Shown here: piece by piece, positions 1 to 20,100 of the stretch
Position numbering within the stretch: the first letter of the stretch is position 1
Layout: every line of letters begins with the position of its first letter
NCBI RefSeq assembly: GCF_049243985.1
Contig: NC_135381.1
Span: forward strand, 19,579,345-19,643,344
Source: Paroedura picta
Lineage: Eukaryota > Chordata > Lepidosauria > Squamata > Gekkonidae
DNA: 64,000 nucleotides
Direction: 5' to 3'
The notes under the pieces: generated by a model
Told to the model about the DNA's origin: nothing
Database searches by the model: none
Seen by the model: the letters and a program-made list of their open reading frames with translations, nothing else
Position numbers and translations under genes: made by a program

Positions 1-101
1 TCATAGAGTGTTCCATATTGTGAGGTTGCAAGAGGTCACAATGGCCCTGGGATGGCTCAACATGCAAGGAGCTCTCCACCCATGCAAAAGGCAGCTGGGG
101 C

Positions 102-7484
<7,383 letters not shown>

Positions 7485-7564
7485 GAAGGATCAAAACATG
7501 GCCAGAGGGAGCTGGGAGGGATGTGTGGGCACAAACGCTCACCACCATTCTGCCCTTGTGCTAG

Positions 7565-7570
7565 AATAAA
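7565..7570 (+). terminator. Poly(A) signal of the CXorf65 gene
   Basis: AATAAA 81 bases after the stop codon, the first canonical hexamer downstream of the last exon. Confidence 0.65.
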
Positions 7571-7818
7571 AGCACCTTTAGCTGCAAGGGTGTTCAGGCC
7601 TGCTGTCTTCCTTGGGATGCTGGGAAAAAGTATTTTGGAGCTGAGAGCGGATTGCAGCTGCCTTGTCTATTGAACCCATTTTGCATTCAGAGCTGGAGCC
7701 CTTCTGTTTTTAAAGCTGATGTCACCAGGGAGGTTTCTGATTGGAAGCTCTGAAAGGAAGCTGCAGCAGAAAGTGGATTTGCCAGAACACTGTGAAAAGA
7801 AGCTCCCAGCAAACAGCT

Positions 7819-7821
<3 letters not shown>

Positions 7822-7850
<29 letters not shown>
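7822..7850. repeat. (GT)n microsatellite
   Basis: About 14 perfect GT units between the CXorf65 and sestrin genes. Confidence 0.95.
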
Positions 7851-7853
<3 letters not shown>

Positions 7854-9895
7854 CACTGATGGGCAGTTGCAAGGCCTGTACAGGCTTGTTCAGTCTCTCC
7901 TCCCACTGATGCATGCCTGCTAGCTACTTTAGAAGCCATTTCTCCTTGGAAGAAGAATCAGGGGGACCTATTGGCATGTGCTGGGTCATCCTAACAAAAA
8001 TGCAGGTGGTAGAGGCTTGCATTTTTCCAGTGCCTTCAAACTTCAAAGTCAAGCAGCGGGGAGAGCAGACAACACTGGGATTAAGATGCAACAAAAGCAG
8101 AAATTATGTTGGTCATTTCCTTGCTGTACTATATCAGGCAAAGGTGCTGATGTATGGTGCCTTTAGAGAAATGTTCAGATCAAATTCTGTACATATGAGA
8201 GGTCTGTTAAAATGGAATTTTAACCCCCAAGAGATACTGTAATGATAGTCATGTTAGGGCTGCCTACTTTGATTTTCACAGAATGAGAAAACAGCACTAG
8301 TGTTATGTCCTGGCCAATTTAAAATACTGAGTGCAAGCTTCTGGGTTATGCAGAGCTCTTCAGACTGACTAGATGTGTCTGCTAAATTTTTGGAACCTGG
8401 GTTAGTATGGTTGTGTGTCTCATAATGCAACAAAATGTCGCACTAGGGCCACATGACAAGATTGACCGTCTTCAAAACGGCATTTCTACTGTCATGCTAG
8501 ATCGTCTCTGCATTCTACAAAGTTATGCCAAAGAAAATGGGTTGATAATGCAGAGCTGGGGATTTCTTTTTTTCTGCTTGGTGCGAGAGCCATCTTGTTG
8601 TAGTGCTTAAAAACTGGGGCCTCTAACCAGGAGAACTGGGTTTGATTCCCCATTCCTCTACATGCAGCTAACTGGGTGATCTTCGGTCAGTCACAGCTCT
8701 CTTACCTCACAAACTGTCTAATGTGGTGGAGAGGTAAGGTAGGTGATTGTAAGCCACTTTGAGACTCTTTTGGGTAGTAAAAAGTAGGGTATAAAAACCC
8801 AGCTCTTCTTCTTTGGGTCTCCTTTGCTCCTTCTTTAAGAAACCCATAGCCCTTTAATAACCACATGCTCAAACACTGTACAATTGTACATGGTGCAGTC
8901 AACCCCCTCCCAGGCAAGCTGCTGCCCACTTTGAAACATGGGCTCAAATGGATATGGGACATCCCAAAGACACACAGGAACGGACAGTCTAAAAAGGCAT
9001 TGCTGCAACGGTTGCTTGGTTAGAAAGTCCTCAATCCATCCACATCTGTAGAGCAAGCTGTTGCTGTGGGGAAGTTTACTGCATTGTGTTGCACTACAAA
9101 GTGACTCAGTTGCCAAATGGCTTCAAAATTACATCTTGGTGATCAGGAGCATATTGCTATTAAGTCCAGTGTATCTTTAAATATCCCACATTTAATTTTT
9201 GTAGTACCATATAGTCCAATGTACACATCTTTTGCATATGGATTGGAAGAGTCATTGGTCAGAAGGTATGTTCAAGGCTTGACTTCCCACCCCTGCTGTC
9301 CTGATGCTTACTTACAATGAACAGAGGGGATTATGCAAATTGTACCTGACTTATCCACTGGCTTTACAATTGGCCTCTGGTACCAGAACTCTCTTTGCTA
9401 GGTTTGCATTATCCCTCCCACCAAACACACAAACAATTGAAGGGCTGAGAGAAATGGAGGTGGTTAAAGCAGCCGTGGTTCTCTGGATCCTGGGGGAAAA
9501 CTCAGGAGTATTTGTGCAAATGATGGAAAGGGAAGGAAAAACTCCCCAACTAGCATTATTAGATTGTAATAAAACTCCCATGCCACCACCAATACTTTGC
9601 CTCTTTTTGCAGGGTATCATAGCCAATTTCAATAATATATACTGTGACCATAAACAACGACGTATATATCGCATGCATAATATATGCAGGATATCCAAAA
9701 TATCTCTTGCTACATTACAGTGGCATTTGGTTGTTTCAGCTCCCTACAACTTGGCGTTGTCTTTGGAGGCTGCGGTCTTATGCACATTTACTCAGTAAGA
9801 ACCAAATAGGCAAAAGAAATTTACCAATGTCTTCCCGGCCAAAGAATAAATACTAAAAAAATACGACACGGCTCCCTTAAGAGCTGTCAAGGGAC
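7851..9895. other. Intergenic stretch between CXorf65 and the sestrin gene
   Basis: Apart from the SINE at 8583-8814, no exon, RNA gene or classifiable repeat was recognised. The open frames at 9304-9856 have no recognisable family. Confidence 0.5.
8583..8814 (+). mobile_element. Sauria-type tRNA-derived SINE
   Basis: Starts GAGAGCCATCTTGTTGTAGT, carries the B-box-like GGGTTTGATTCCCC and ends ATAAAAACCCAGCTCTTCTTCTT, the usual shape of squamate Sauria SINEs. This is one basis for calling the window squamate. Confidence 0.75.
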
Positions 9896-9899
9896 ACCA

Positions 9900-11180
9900 C
9901 GCTGGACCCTTTGGTCCACCCCTTTCTTTTGAAATGGGCGGGGCTTCGACGTTTGACAGACAGGTAACTTTCCGTTCGGCCCCACGTGGTCTTACAAGCA
10001 ACCTGCCGCGAGCCTCCAAAAGTCCCAGCCCCTCGCCCTCGATTGGCCGCGAGCCTTCTCCCGTCTCCGCCCCCTTTGGCGTGGTTGGCTGGCGGCGCGA
10101 GAGCGCCACGCCCCCTGGCGGCTTTACTCTGGCTGGGCTGTCCGGACTTGCGAGCTTCGCCGGTTAGTCGCAGCTCCGAGGCCGGTAGTTGGTGCTATCT
10201 ATGTAGTGAGCGGGGGTAACCCGGCAGGCCGGTGAAAATGATCCTCTGCCCCCAGAGCACGGAGCATCCCCGGGGAAAACAGTGCCAGAGGTTGCAGGTA
10301 AGCTTGATCTGCTGCGAAAGCACCGCCAGCACAAGAGACCCCGGGCAAGACAGCCGGGCCTCGACCCCTCTTCCCCGGCTTCCTCCCCTGGCAGGGCAAA
10401 GACAGCGGCGGGGAAGACCCCGAAAGCTCTCCGTGTATCCGAGCTCCCAAATTCCGGCACGTCTATTCGGAACCTCCAACCCCTCCCCCCCGGCGCTTTC
10501 GTCTCCAGTTTGCACGGGAGAAAGCCGTGCCGCGGAGGGCGCCGAATGGCGTTTGCTTCGTCCCCCACCAACACGTACCGGGGCTGGCAGCACGCCCCCC
10601 TCGCCTCTCCAGCCCTGCCGAAGGGCTCAAAGGAGCCCCACCACCACCACCACTCCCACCGCCACTAGGAACGCTCGCAAGTTCTGCAATTACAGCTGGT
10701 GGCTCTCCTTGCCGAATCCCTGCGCGTGCGGAAGGTGCTTTTTTCTCCCTCCGGCTAGAGGGGGGGGGGCTGTCAGGCTCCGTCCCTCCCCCTTTGCTTT
10801 GCAGCTCGAGAGAAACTGCAGGGGCGGGCGGGCAGGCTGCGGTGGCTACACCGGCCCGCAGGGAAACTTCGGGGGTGCAGGCGGGGGATGGGCACGCGCG
10901 GCTCCAAGAGCGGGTGAGGACCGGCTCCGGAACGCTGGCTGTGCGCGCTCGCCCTCCGCTCCCTTTGTCCTGTCCGAGGCGGCGGCGGCAACAACGGGGA
11001 TGCGGGATGCTCCAGCCTCCTTCTCCTCCCCTCCTCCTCCCCGCGCTGCCAATCAAAGTTGTTTTTCTCTCTTTCCTCCTGCGCTTTGTCGGTTGCGCGG
11101 CTAGGGGGCGCTGCGGCTCGCCTGCTGCAGCTGGGGGGGGGGGAGGCGGGGAGACAATGGACCGGCACCAACCTGGCTCG
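9900..11180 (+). promoter_or_regulatory. CpG-rich promoter region of the sestrin gene
   Basis: G+C and CpG density rise sharply here against AT-richer flanks. The region holds GGGCGGGGC (GC box) near 9938, an inverted CCAAT box (GATTGG, 10041-10046) and no obvious TATA box, as in broad housekeeping-type promoters. The predicted first coding exon (10238-10297) sits inside it. The transcription start is not determined. Confidence 0.7.
10238..10297 (+). CDS. Sestrin candidate first coding exon
   Basis: Twenty codons from the ATG in [16 protein letters not shown] to a good donor (CAG|GTAAGC), phase 0, matching the phase of the next exon and lying in the CpG island. It lacks the GPSxFIP motif that ends this exon in SESN1-3, so another first exon could exist. 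No better candidate was seen. Confidence 0.5.
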
Positions 11181-14100
11181 CTCGCCGCATTACTGGGCCA
11201 GCTGCTGCTTCTTCATGGAAGAGGGGGCGTGGCTCCTCCTCTTTATTTCCCCCCTCTGGGTTTCTCCTGGGACAGGGGCTACCCCCCCCCCCCCCACACA
11301 CACACACCCTATGGGCCTGGGAGCATTCTTTCCCAGCTTTGTTGGCTGCGGAGGGGCTAGCCTCTCTCCCACTGGATGGTGTCTTTGTCCATCGCTCCTC
11401 TCAATTGCATATTGAGAGAGCCAAACAGAAGTAGTCTAGGATGGGGCTGGCCTCCCACCTTGATGTGTGGATCTCTGGGTCCATTCTGCAAAGCCCAGCT
11501 ATGTCACCTGTGTATAAGGCCACAAACAAATTGGAACCAGGCTGCACAGGGGTGCCTGCTCAATAAAAAAACAGGAAGGGTCCACCTGGTCTCCGATCTG
11601 CCCCCAGGTTTTGAAGAGTCCCACCTTTCCAAGAGGATGGGACATGTCAGAAATGATGTCCTTTTAACAGAGGGGGTTATCAAGCTGGAGAAAGTGGTGA
11701 GTGCTTACTTCCCAATCCAGCCTTCTTAAAGGGGTGTAGGGCACTGAGATGAGGAAACTTGTCCAGAATTGCAGCTGGCACTGTTTGCCGCCCCCATTTC
11801 TGCACCCCCTTTTGACTCTAGCAAAGTCCCCTATAGATCTCCTAATGATTTTGGCATGGCAGGTATCGCAGGGGATCTCTCCTGGCTGGTATTGGGAGAT
11901 CATATGTGGGTCTCTGAAGTAGCTAAATGCCCAGGCTCTGGGGCTTCCCAAACTTGTGTTTGTTCTGAGCGCAAGAATGCTGTTTTAAGGCACGGTGGAG
12001 TCATAAGGAAGGCTGCTTTGATATGTGGAAAGGGGCTGATTTCCCACCATCTTCCCCCTTCCCAGCTACAGCCAGTGAGCAACATTGGTTTCAACAGGAA
12101 CTTTTGAGATACATGAAGAGAAAATGGGTCTGGAAATCCTTCTAGGGTGGATGAAAGAAGGAGGAAGGGAGAAGGAGCTGAGGCAGGTGGCTCTTTTGCT
12201 TCCGCCCCCTTCAGGCTGAGGCAGGAGAGGGCTTGGCTCTCGCCAGCTGCTGCCTAACCTGGATCAGCAAGGAGGGCAGGTGCCTGTCATTGCCAGTGGG
12301 GTACTGGGGGTGTGGATGATAGCTGTTCTATCGCTTTGGTGGGCCTCTTTTTCTAGGTCTGTGCAAGAGGCAGAGAGCCCTCCTGGCTGCCCTGTGCCTT
12401 CTGCTTGTACCTGCTGCAACATACGATCCTTGGCCTTTGGAGGGTGGCAGCTGCCTTTGGCATGAGTCTGGCATTTCTAGACACTGAGGCTGGGCCGGCA
12501 AAACTGGTTATGGGGCTTGGAGGTGCCCCTGAAGTGCTTGATGCAGCTTGGACCCTGCCCTGGAGTTTCCAAGTGGGGTGGCAGCGCGCGTGGTCCCCAC
12601 TGAGCTTGAGAAGACTGGCCAGAAGGAGGATAAGGGGGTGCAACCTCCTGAAAATGACCTGAGCCTTTGAGGCACGGGAGCTTTGAGGAAGGGGATTTTG
12701 TTTCTCCTCCTGTTGACTTCCGGCTCTGAGTATGTAAAGCAAAAAGAAAATAAAGGGAGCACCCAGTAAGAGCATGTAAGAGAAAAAAACCCATGTAAGG
12801 TCAACGACAGTACTGAGCCACATCTTCTTGCTCTGTTGTAGTGTATCCGTTTTTATTTGGTTATATTCGAGTATAAGTATAATTATAGAATCATAGAATG
12901 ATAGAGTTGGAAGGGACCTCATAGGTCATCTAGTCCAACCCCCTGCACTATTCAGGACACTCACATTGTATTGTACATATTGCTTATGTAGCATGGTGCT
13001 TGGCTCGAAGTTGCAGACCACAGATATGACTCCTGTTATTGCATATGGAGCCTGGCAGCCTATAAAACTTTGAAGAAGAAGAAGAAGAAAAAGAATGCTC
13101 AGAACTTGTTCCAGATAGTGCAGATTATGGTTTGGTAGGCAAAGTTGTATTTCGAGGGAGAGCAGAGTAGAGAGTAGAATGGCAAGGTTGCGTCAGGGCT
13201 GTGTTGTCGTCTTCCTCTCCTTAATGAAAGCAGCATAGCATTAATACAAATGAGCACACTCGTTTAATTTATATGCAGAACTTTTTAAAATACTGCTCCA
13301 GCAACTCTTTCAAGCCTGTGAATGCATAAATTATGCCTGTATCCTTTATAACTTGCATGGCATGGTTTTGCGAGTTCTCTAGGCCGATTTCAACTCAGAA
13401 CTTATTCATTTCCCATCTCCCTCTCTTCTAGACATACCAGACCTAAGGTGGGTAACAACAAAGCCAAAACAATCTGAAAATATTTAGGACAACAAATACG
13501 AATGTGACACATTAAAAACAAAACTAAATCTAGCATGCATCAGCTAGCCGGGTATTTCCACTTTGCCCACGCTGCCCCAAAAGCTCCCTGGAACAGCTCT
13601 GTTTTGCATCCTTGCCAGAATGTGCACAGGGCCATGGGTACCCTCTTCCCCACCACACTTGCCCTGGTCAGATGTCCTTTTCAGAGCCAAGTCATTCCTT
13701 GCTAACTCAGCATCTGTGCCCCCAAAGCTTGCTGTATCCTGTCTTGCCTTCTGGTTAGGCCTTCCCTGACACAAGCTGGCTCCCCTTTGGACACATTCCC
13801 CACACAAGGAAGAAAGCTGCAAAAATCTTTCTCTTTTTTCCCTCCACCCCCCACCCTTCCTTGCCTGGGCAGGTGGCAAAGATGAATACCGGTGACAAGG
13901 AGCGGACACCCCAGTTGCTCTTTGTGAAAGCCTTGGCCAGCAGGGGGCGCCTGGAGGCCATCACACAGCAGATGGGCTACCACCCGCAGTATCTGGACAG
14001 TTTCCTCCGGATGCAACATTACCTGCTGCACATGGATGGCCCCTTGCCCTTTGATTGCCGCCACTACATTGCAATCATGGTGAGTGCCAGGTTTTCCCCT

Positions 14101-17100
14101 CTGAAGAGCTGAACCAAAGCCCGCCCATCCACTGGGCAGGCACCTTGCTGGGGTACTGTGAGAGTGAATGGCAAGGGAGCTTCAGGGCTTGTCACAAGCA
14201 TTGCCCATCTTCCTCTGTTGCCATTTGGAAAGCTGTTCTGAATCCAGATGTCTTTGGCAGACACAGATTCCGAGGCCTGAGGGCATCACAGTGCCTGTGT
14301 AACCAGGATATTAATGCCTGCTCCCTTTTTGTCACCTCGGAAGGTGTCCATATTTGTTATTCTTCCATCTTCCTAGCAGTGATAGTGGTTTTTTAATTTT
14401 CTTTATACCCCACTACTTTCCTCCCTGGGGACCCAAATGGGGTTACATTGTCCTCTTCTCCACCACTTTAGCCTCACAACAACCCTGTGAGGTAGGTTAG
14501 GTCGACTTGTCTGACTCGCCCATGGTCAAGTTTCCATGGCAGTGTGGGGATTTGAACCTGGGTCTCTGAGATCTTTGCCCAACACTTGACTGCTATCCTA
14601 CAAAGGGGCGGTAGCTGAGAGAGACATTTCTGAGCTGGCCCACATGTCAAGGGTGGATGAGACTATCCTGGGCAAAGATGCCTTTTCAGGATGCCTTTCC
14701 TCTTTGGTTACGGGCCCAGTGGGTCTTGCCCCTGTCTTGCAGGCAGCTGCCCGGCACCGTTGTCGGTATCTGGTGAATCTACACGTGCTGCAGTTCCTGC
14801 GGGTTGGCGGCGACCCTCAGTGGCTGAGGGGGCTGGATTGCATCCCCCCCAAGCTCCGCAAGCTCAGCGAGATTAACAAGATCTTGGCACACCGGCCGTG
14901 GCTCGTAGGCAAGGAGCACATAGAGGTAATGGCCATGAGCCGAGCAGGAAGAGACTGGGGGCGGGGGAGGGGAGCACACCCTTCCTCCATCCAGTTAGGC
15001 TGCCTGGGTGGTGGGTTTCAGCAGCTCAAAGGTGGCTGCTACCACCCCACCACCACCATGTAGGAACCATGGGAGCATCTAAAAATCTGCTTTATAAAAT
15101 GCTGAGCCAACAAGTGTAGAGTCTGCCTCAGAATGTTCTGTCCGCTTTGCAGTTTCCCAGCGCCTTTGCTGGAGAGGGGGGCAGGCAAAGGGAAGATGCC
15201 TTTTTCGCTCAGTTCTACGATACACTAATTTTATGCAAGGGCAGAATCAGAAGTGCTAGACTGGTCCAGTGGCGGATCTCAGAGCTCGTCTCTTTCCTGT
15301 GTCTCTTTGTAGAAGCTGCTGAAGATCAGCGAGCAGAGCTGGTCCCTGGCAGAGCTAGTCCACGCGGTCGTGCTTCTAGCTCACTACCACGCATTGGCCA
15401 GCTTTGCTTTTGGCTGTGGCTGTGAACAAGACCTGTGCCCAGAGGGAAGGGCCTTGCTGAAGCTCACCGTCCCAGGGAGCCTCTGTTTCTGCGAAGTGGG
15501 CCACAGCAGCAGCCAGGATCTGCTGCATCTCAACCGCAAACGGGTCCGTCAGTTTGGAGAAACATTTGGGGGGGGGGGTCTGGGGAAGGGAGGAGCTTCA
15601 GGCTTGACTGACAATTTGTGTCAGGCGGTGGGATGTGATGGTCTTCCGGGGCTGCATGGCATTAGCGGGACGGGGGTGGGGGGAGCCCTTCCAGGGTCCT
15701 AAATGAATGGTGCTTCATCCCTTTCTCTGTCTACCAGTCCCTGGATTCATGTGTGGAGCTGGAGTCTCTACGAGAACGCATTCACAGGCTGCAGGTGGAG
15801 AGCGAGAACCGGGAGGAGGTCAGGCTGCCCGAGAGGGAAGAAGGTAATGCCTCAGGAGGTCTCTGGAGCTAGAGGTGGAAAACATTCTGGGTGTTTTGAA
15901 GCCCTCCTCCATCCTCCCCAATTATTATTCTTAAATCAAACATATTGAATACTTTCCTGTGAAACCTAATCATATCGTTTTCTGCTTTAACGACAAAAAT
16001 ATATCATTTATTAGTAGTAGTAGTGCGTCTATGCGTATATGTAGTATGCAAAGTTGTACTAATAGATAAACTTATTGAATTTAAAAGTCTTGTATTTGCA
16101 GTTTTGCTTGTGGAAATAAACATCTATTATTGGAATAAGAGAGAGGGCTGCAAACTGTCACATCCTGTGTTACCTTTAGCACACATATTATTTTTTGGCA
16201 CCTTTGAAGTAGGGGGAGAAATTTCCCATTGTGTTTTCTTTGAAGCTGCAGGACATGAACAGCCATGCTTTGTGGGTGCGTCACAGGCAAGCACACAAAT
16301 GCCATGGCCTGTATGTTTTTTTCCCCCTTTCCAACATGCCTTTTGGTTGCCTGTGTCTTCTAGGTTTAGATGGGGAAATCTTGGGCCCTGCAGATCTCTC
16401 CTGCTACGTTCAGGACCCGAACTTTGGATACCAGGACTTTGCTCAGCGTGATGAAAACCAGACACAGATATTCCGTGTCCAGGTGGGCGTTGCTGCTGTT
16501 GCCTGCTTGGGAGGGGCTTGAACGGACACAGCGCGATCAGGGTGGGGGGAGAGGTGAGGCTGAATCTTTTCTTCCTCCTCCTCACTGCGCTGGAGGCTGC
16601 TTGTTCCAATCTTGGCCTCCCCCTTCTTCGACCTACTTTCTCACTCTTCCTACATTCCTTCCATGGCAGGATTACTCCTGGGAAGATCATGGCTTCTCTC
16701 TGGTGAACAGGCTGTACTCAGACATTGGGTATCTGCTAGATGAGAAGTTCCGGAAGGTCGATGGCCTCCAGAGCTGTGCAATGGCCAAGCGGCAGGGCTG
16801 TGAACATGCCACGTTCAAGCGTGGGATTTGGAACTACATCCACTGCATGTTTGGCATCAGGTACCTGTCTTTCTGTCTCCTGAAGCCCAATGTTTTGCCG
16901 TTGGCAGGGGAGACCGATTTAGCTCCCTAGTCTAGAATTTCTACACAAATCGTCAGTTTGTAGAGTTGGAAAAGGATCCCTTATGCCCATCTAGTCACAA
17001 AGAGCCACACACCCACTGTCACTACTGCCCTTGCCAGTCCATGGAATACAGATCTACGGAGATGCTGGTGTGAGTTATGAAAGTAACACTGGCTGGCTCA

Positions 17101-20100
17101 AGAAAAAAAGTCAGTCTGCGAGCAGGGAAAGGCAGAGGGTAGACTTGCCCTTCCTCCCACCCCCCACCCTGCTCATCTGAGTCTCTGCTGTGCACAATGG
17201 GGGTGGGGGGGTCTGTGGGAGGACAGCCAAGGCATATAGACAGGGCATACCTTGCAGAGATGGGATGAATGGGCTTTTCTTTTTTGCTTACTTCAAGGGA
17301 ACACCATTCATTGGTTGCCTGAGCTCTGGTTGAAGAAGCGACAGGCAATGTTCCTGCATTGTCTCAGCATTTCAGCGTCTAGTTTGTAGCCACAGTATGT
17401 GTGCATACATGTGCCTTAATAAAAATAATAAGGTGGGCGTGGGTCTCATTTCCCTGTCATTCACTCTGCAGGTACGACGATTATGACTACGCAGAAGTGA
17501 ATCAGCTCCTGGAGCGCATCCTGAAGCTCTACATAAAAACTGTGACCTGCTCCCCAGAGAAGATGAATCCTGAGATGTTTGAGCGCTTCTGGAAACAGTT
17601 CAAGCACAGTGAAAAGGTGTGTGTGTGTGGGGGGGGGGGATTTGTGGTGGGCAGAGGCCTGGGGCAAGTGGCATGATTGGCATCTTGGTGGCTTCCAGAC
17701 TTTGGATTTGTTGATTGCAAAGGTGATGGAGAAGACCCAGAAATCCATGTCCATACTTGGGACAGTTTGGCTTGGCCATTCTTCTTCTGTTAACTGCTGC
17801 AATCAGGAGTTTTAGTAGATCTGCACAGCATTTTGTGTTGTGGTTAAGAGCAGTGGCCTTTAATCTGGAGGAACTGAGTTTGATTTCCCCACTCCTCAAC
17901 ATGCAGCCAGCTGTGACCTCGGGCCAGTTGCAGGTCTCAAAGAGCTCTCTCACCCCATGTACCTCGCAAGGTGTCTGTTGTGGGGAGAGGAAGGGAAGGT
18001 AAAAGAAGAAGTAGAAGTAGAGTTGGTTCTTATATGCTACTTTTCTCTACTTGGAGACTCAAAGCGGCTTCCAACTGCCTTTTCTCTCCCCACAACAGAC
18101 ACCCTGTGAGGGAGGTGAGGCTGGGAGAGCCTTAATATTACTGCTCGGTCAGAACAGCTTGATCAGTGCTGTGGAGAGCCCAAGGTCACCCAGTTGGCTG
18201 CATGTGGAGGAGAGGGGAAGCAAACCCAGCTCACCAGACTAGAAGTCTGCATTCCTAACGACTATACCAAGCTGGCTCTCAAAGAAGAGTTGGTTTTTAT
18301 ACCCCGCTTATCGCTACCTGAACACTGTAAAAAGCAGGGTACAAAAAAAACAGCTTTTCTTTCTCTCTTAATATAGCGACATATATTCTACTCTGGAAAT
18401 AACAAAATCTAGCAATTCCAGGTCTCATGGATAAAGCCCATGTTAGTTTACTATGTAAATGTTCACTCAAGTGTTATTCAGCTAAGGTTCTACTTCCTGC
18501 AACTGTCCCTTTGAATTTTGCTCCTCTGTTTCATTACCACTTGGCTAGTTTCTGTTCTCTCACAAGTGGCTGCAGCAAATCCTCAAATCAGTCCTTAATT
18601 AAAAATCACTTGGTGATGACCAGTTCTTGGTTGGTGGGGGGGGGGGATTAGTGAGTAAGATACTAATTTTCTTTGCAGCCAAAGTGACTTCTAAGTATTT
18701 TCTCTTCTTAACTATAACAGGTAAAGTTCAGTTCAGGAATGCGGCAGTAACTACAAGCAAATGGGAGCTAAGGAGGGAAGCAGCTGTAAATCAAAGGAGC
18801 AAAATTTCATCTGCAGTTACCTTGGCTGCAAAGAGAAAAGCAGTAATTAACCGTCCCTCTCCTAAAACAGGAACTGATAAGTATTTATTGGGGAATGCTG
18901 TGGCCACAGTGAGTGAATAGAAAGTCCAGCTAGATTGGGTGAGCGTGAGAGACACTGAATAAGCTGGAGTCAGGCGTGTGGTGGGACACGGCTCTGTTGC
19001 AGTAGCTGACAAGTGCCTCTTGGATTATTGGCCTTGTGCATGCACGGCAATGCCAGGAGAAGCAAAAATGTCAAGCTTCGACCAAAAATTGTGTTCTAAA
19101 GCAGAACTGCCTCCTTTAAGGGTAGGAGACCGGAATCAGTCCATTCAGAGAACTGGACATCTGGTCACCATCCGTTTACAGGGCATACAATCTAGTTTTT
19201 AACTGCTAAGCACGTAGGGCTTGAGTTCCCATCATCCTCTGACCGCCCTCCCCCCCTTTTCCCCTCAACAAGCTGCCATCTGTGGCTCTCACTATATTGC
19301 TTAGCAAAGACTCTATCTAATCCATGTGGGTTTTTGACGTGGGACACATCTTCTGGCGTGCCTCGTCAAACAGAAATGTAGATGGACGTGATATCTATCG
19401 TCCTGCCCACGAATCCTACCAGAAGATGGAAGGGTCCAGCCAGTGACCATGCTCGCCAATGGGGCATGAGCAGCCGTTATGTGACCCGCTTGGGTCGAGA
19501 CAGCGGCTGCCCCTCCCCAAGGCATTCCAAGCAGCTGCTGTGGCCCCTGGGGCCCCTGGGGGCCAAGGCAGTGGAGGAGGAGCAGGGAAGCAGGAGCGGG
19601 GAGGAGAGTGAGTGCGTGTGTGTGCCTGCACACATACGCAACCCGTGGGGTCCAGGCAGCAGCAGAGGAGCAGGTAAGCAGGATGGGGGAAGGGAGTGTG
19701 TATGTGAACATGTTTGCTTGCTGAGAGGGAGGTAGGTTAGGAAACCCATAGGTAAAGGGGGAGTCTCTCTCTGTATCTTTGCAAGTGAGGGAGGGGAGAG
19801 GAAGCTGGGAGGAGGTTGGGAAAACCAACAAGTAAGGGGAAAACTGGGGGGGGGGAGTTTCTGTATGTTTGTGTGTTTGCAAGGAAGGGAGGGGGCCCTG
19901 AGAAGGTCGCTCCAGAGCAGGTATGTCTCCCCCATACCCTCTGAGAATCAGACTGTCAGGACAAATTTATTTTTAAGAGGTTGGCTTCATTTTAAAGACA
20001 TTGGCCTGGAGCGGGGGACCTGGTTTCTGTGAATATGTTCTTTTCTTTTTCTTTTTTTTTTGCCTGAACAAAGTGGACTTCAGAGTACCTCCGAGTTTGA

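Noticed and set aside
10232-11104. 290-codon open frame on + across the CpG island
   Set aside because: Long frames arise by chance in GC-rich DNA. It has no family resemblance beyond the first 20 codons, which end at a good splice donor; the rest is intron.
13431-13446. Possible micro-exon with good AG and GTGGGT borders
   Set aside because: Sixteen bases break the phase between neighbouring sestrin exons and encode nothing family-like.
19324-19446. 40-codon open frame in the sestrin last intron
   Set aside because: Single short frame, no homology recognised, no supporting signals.
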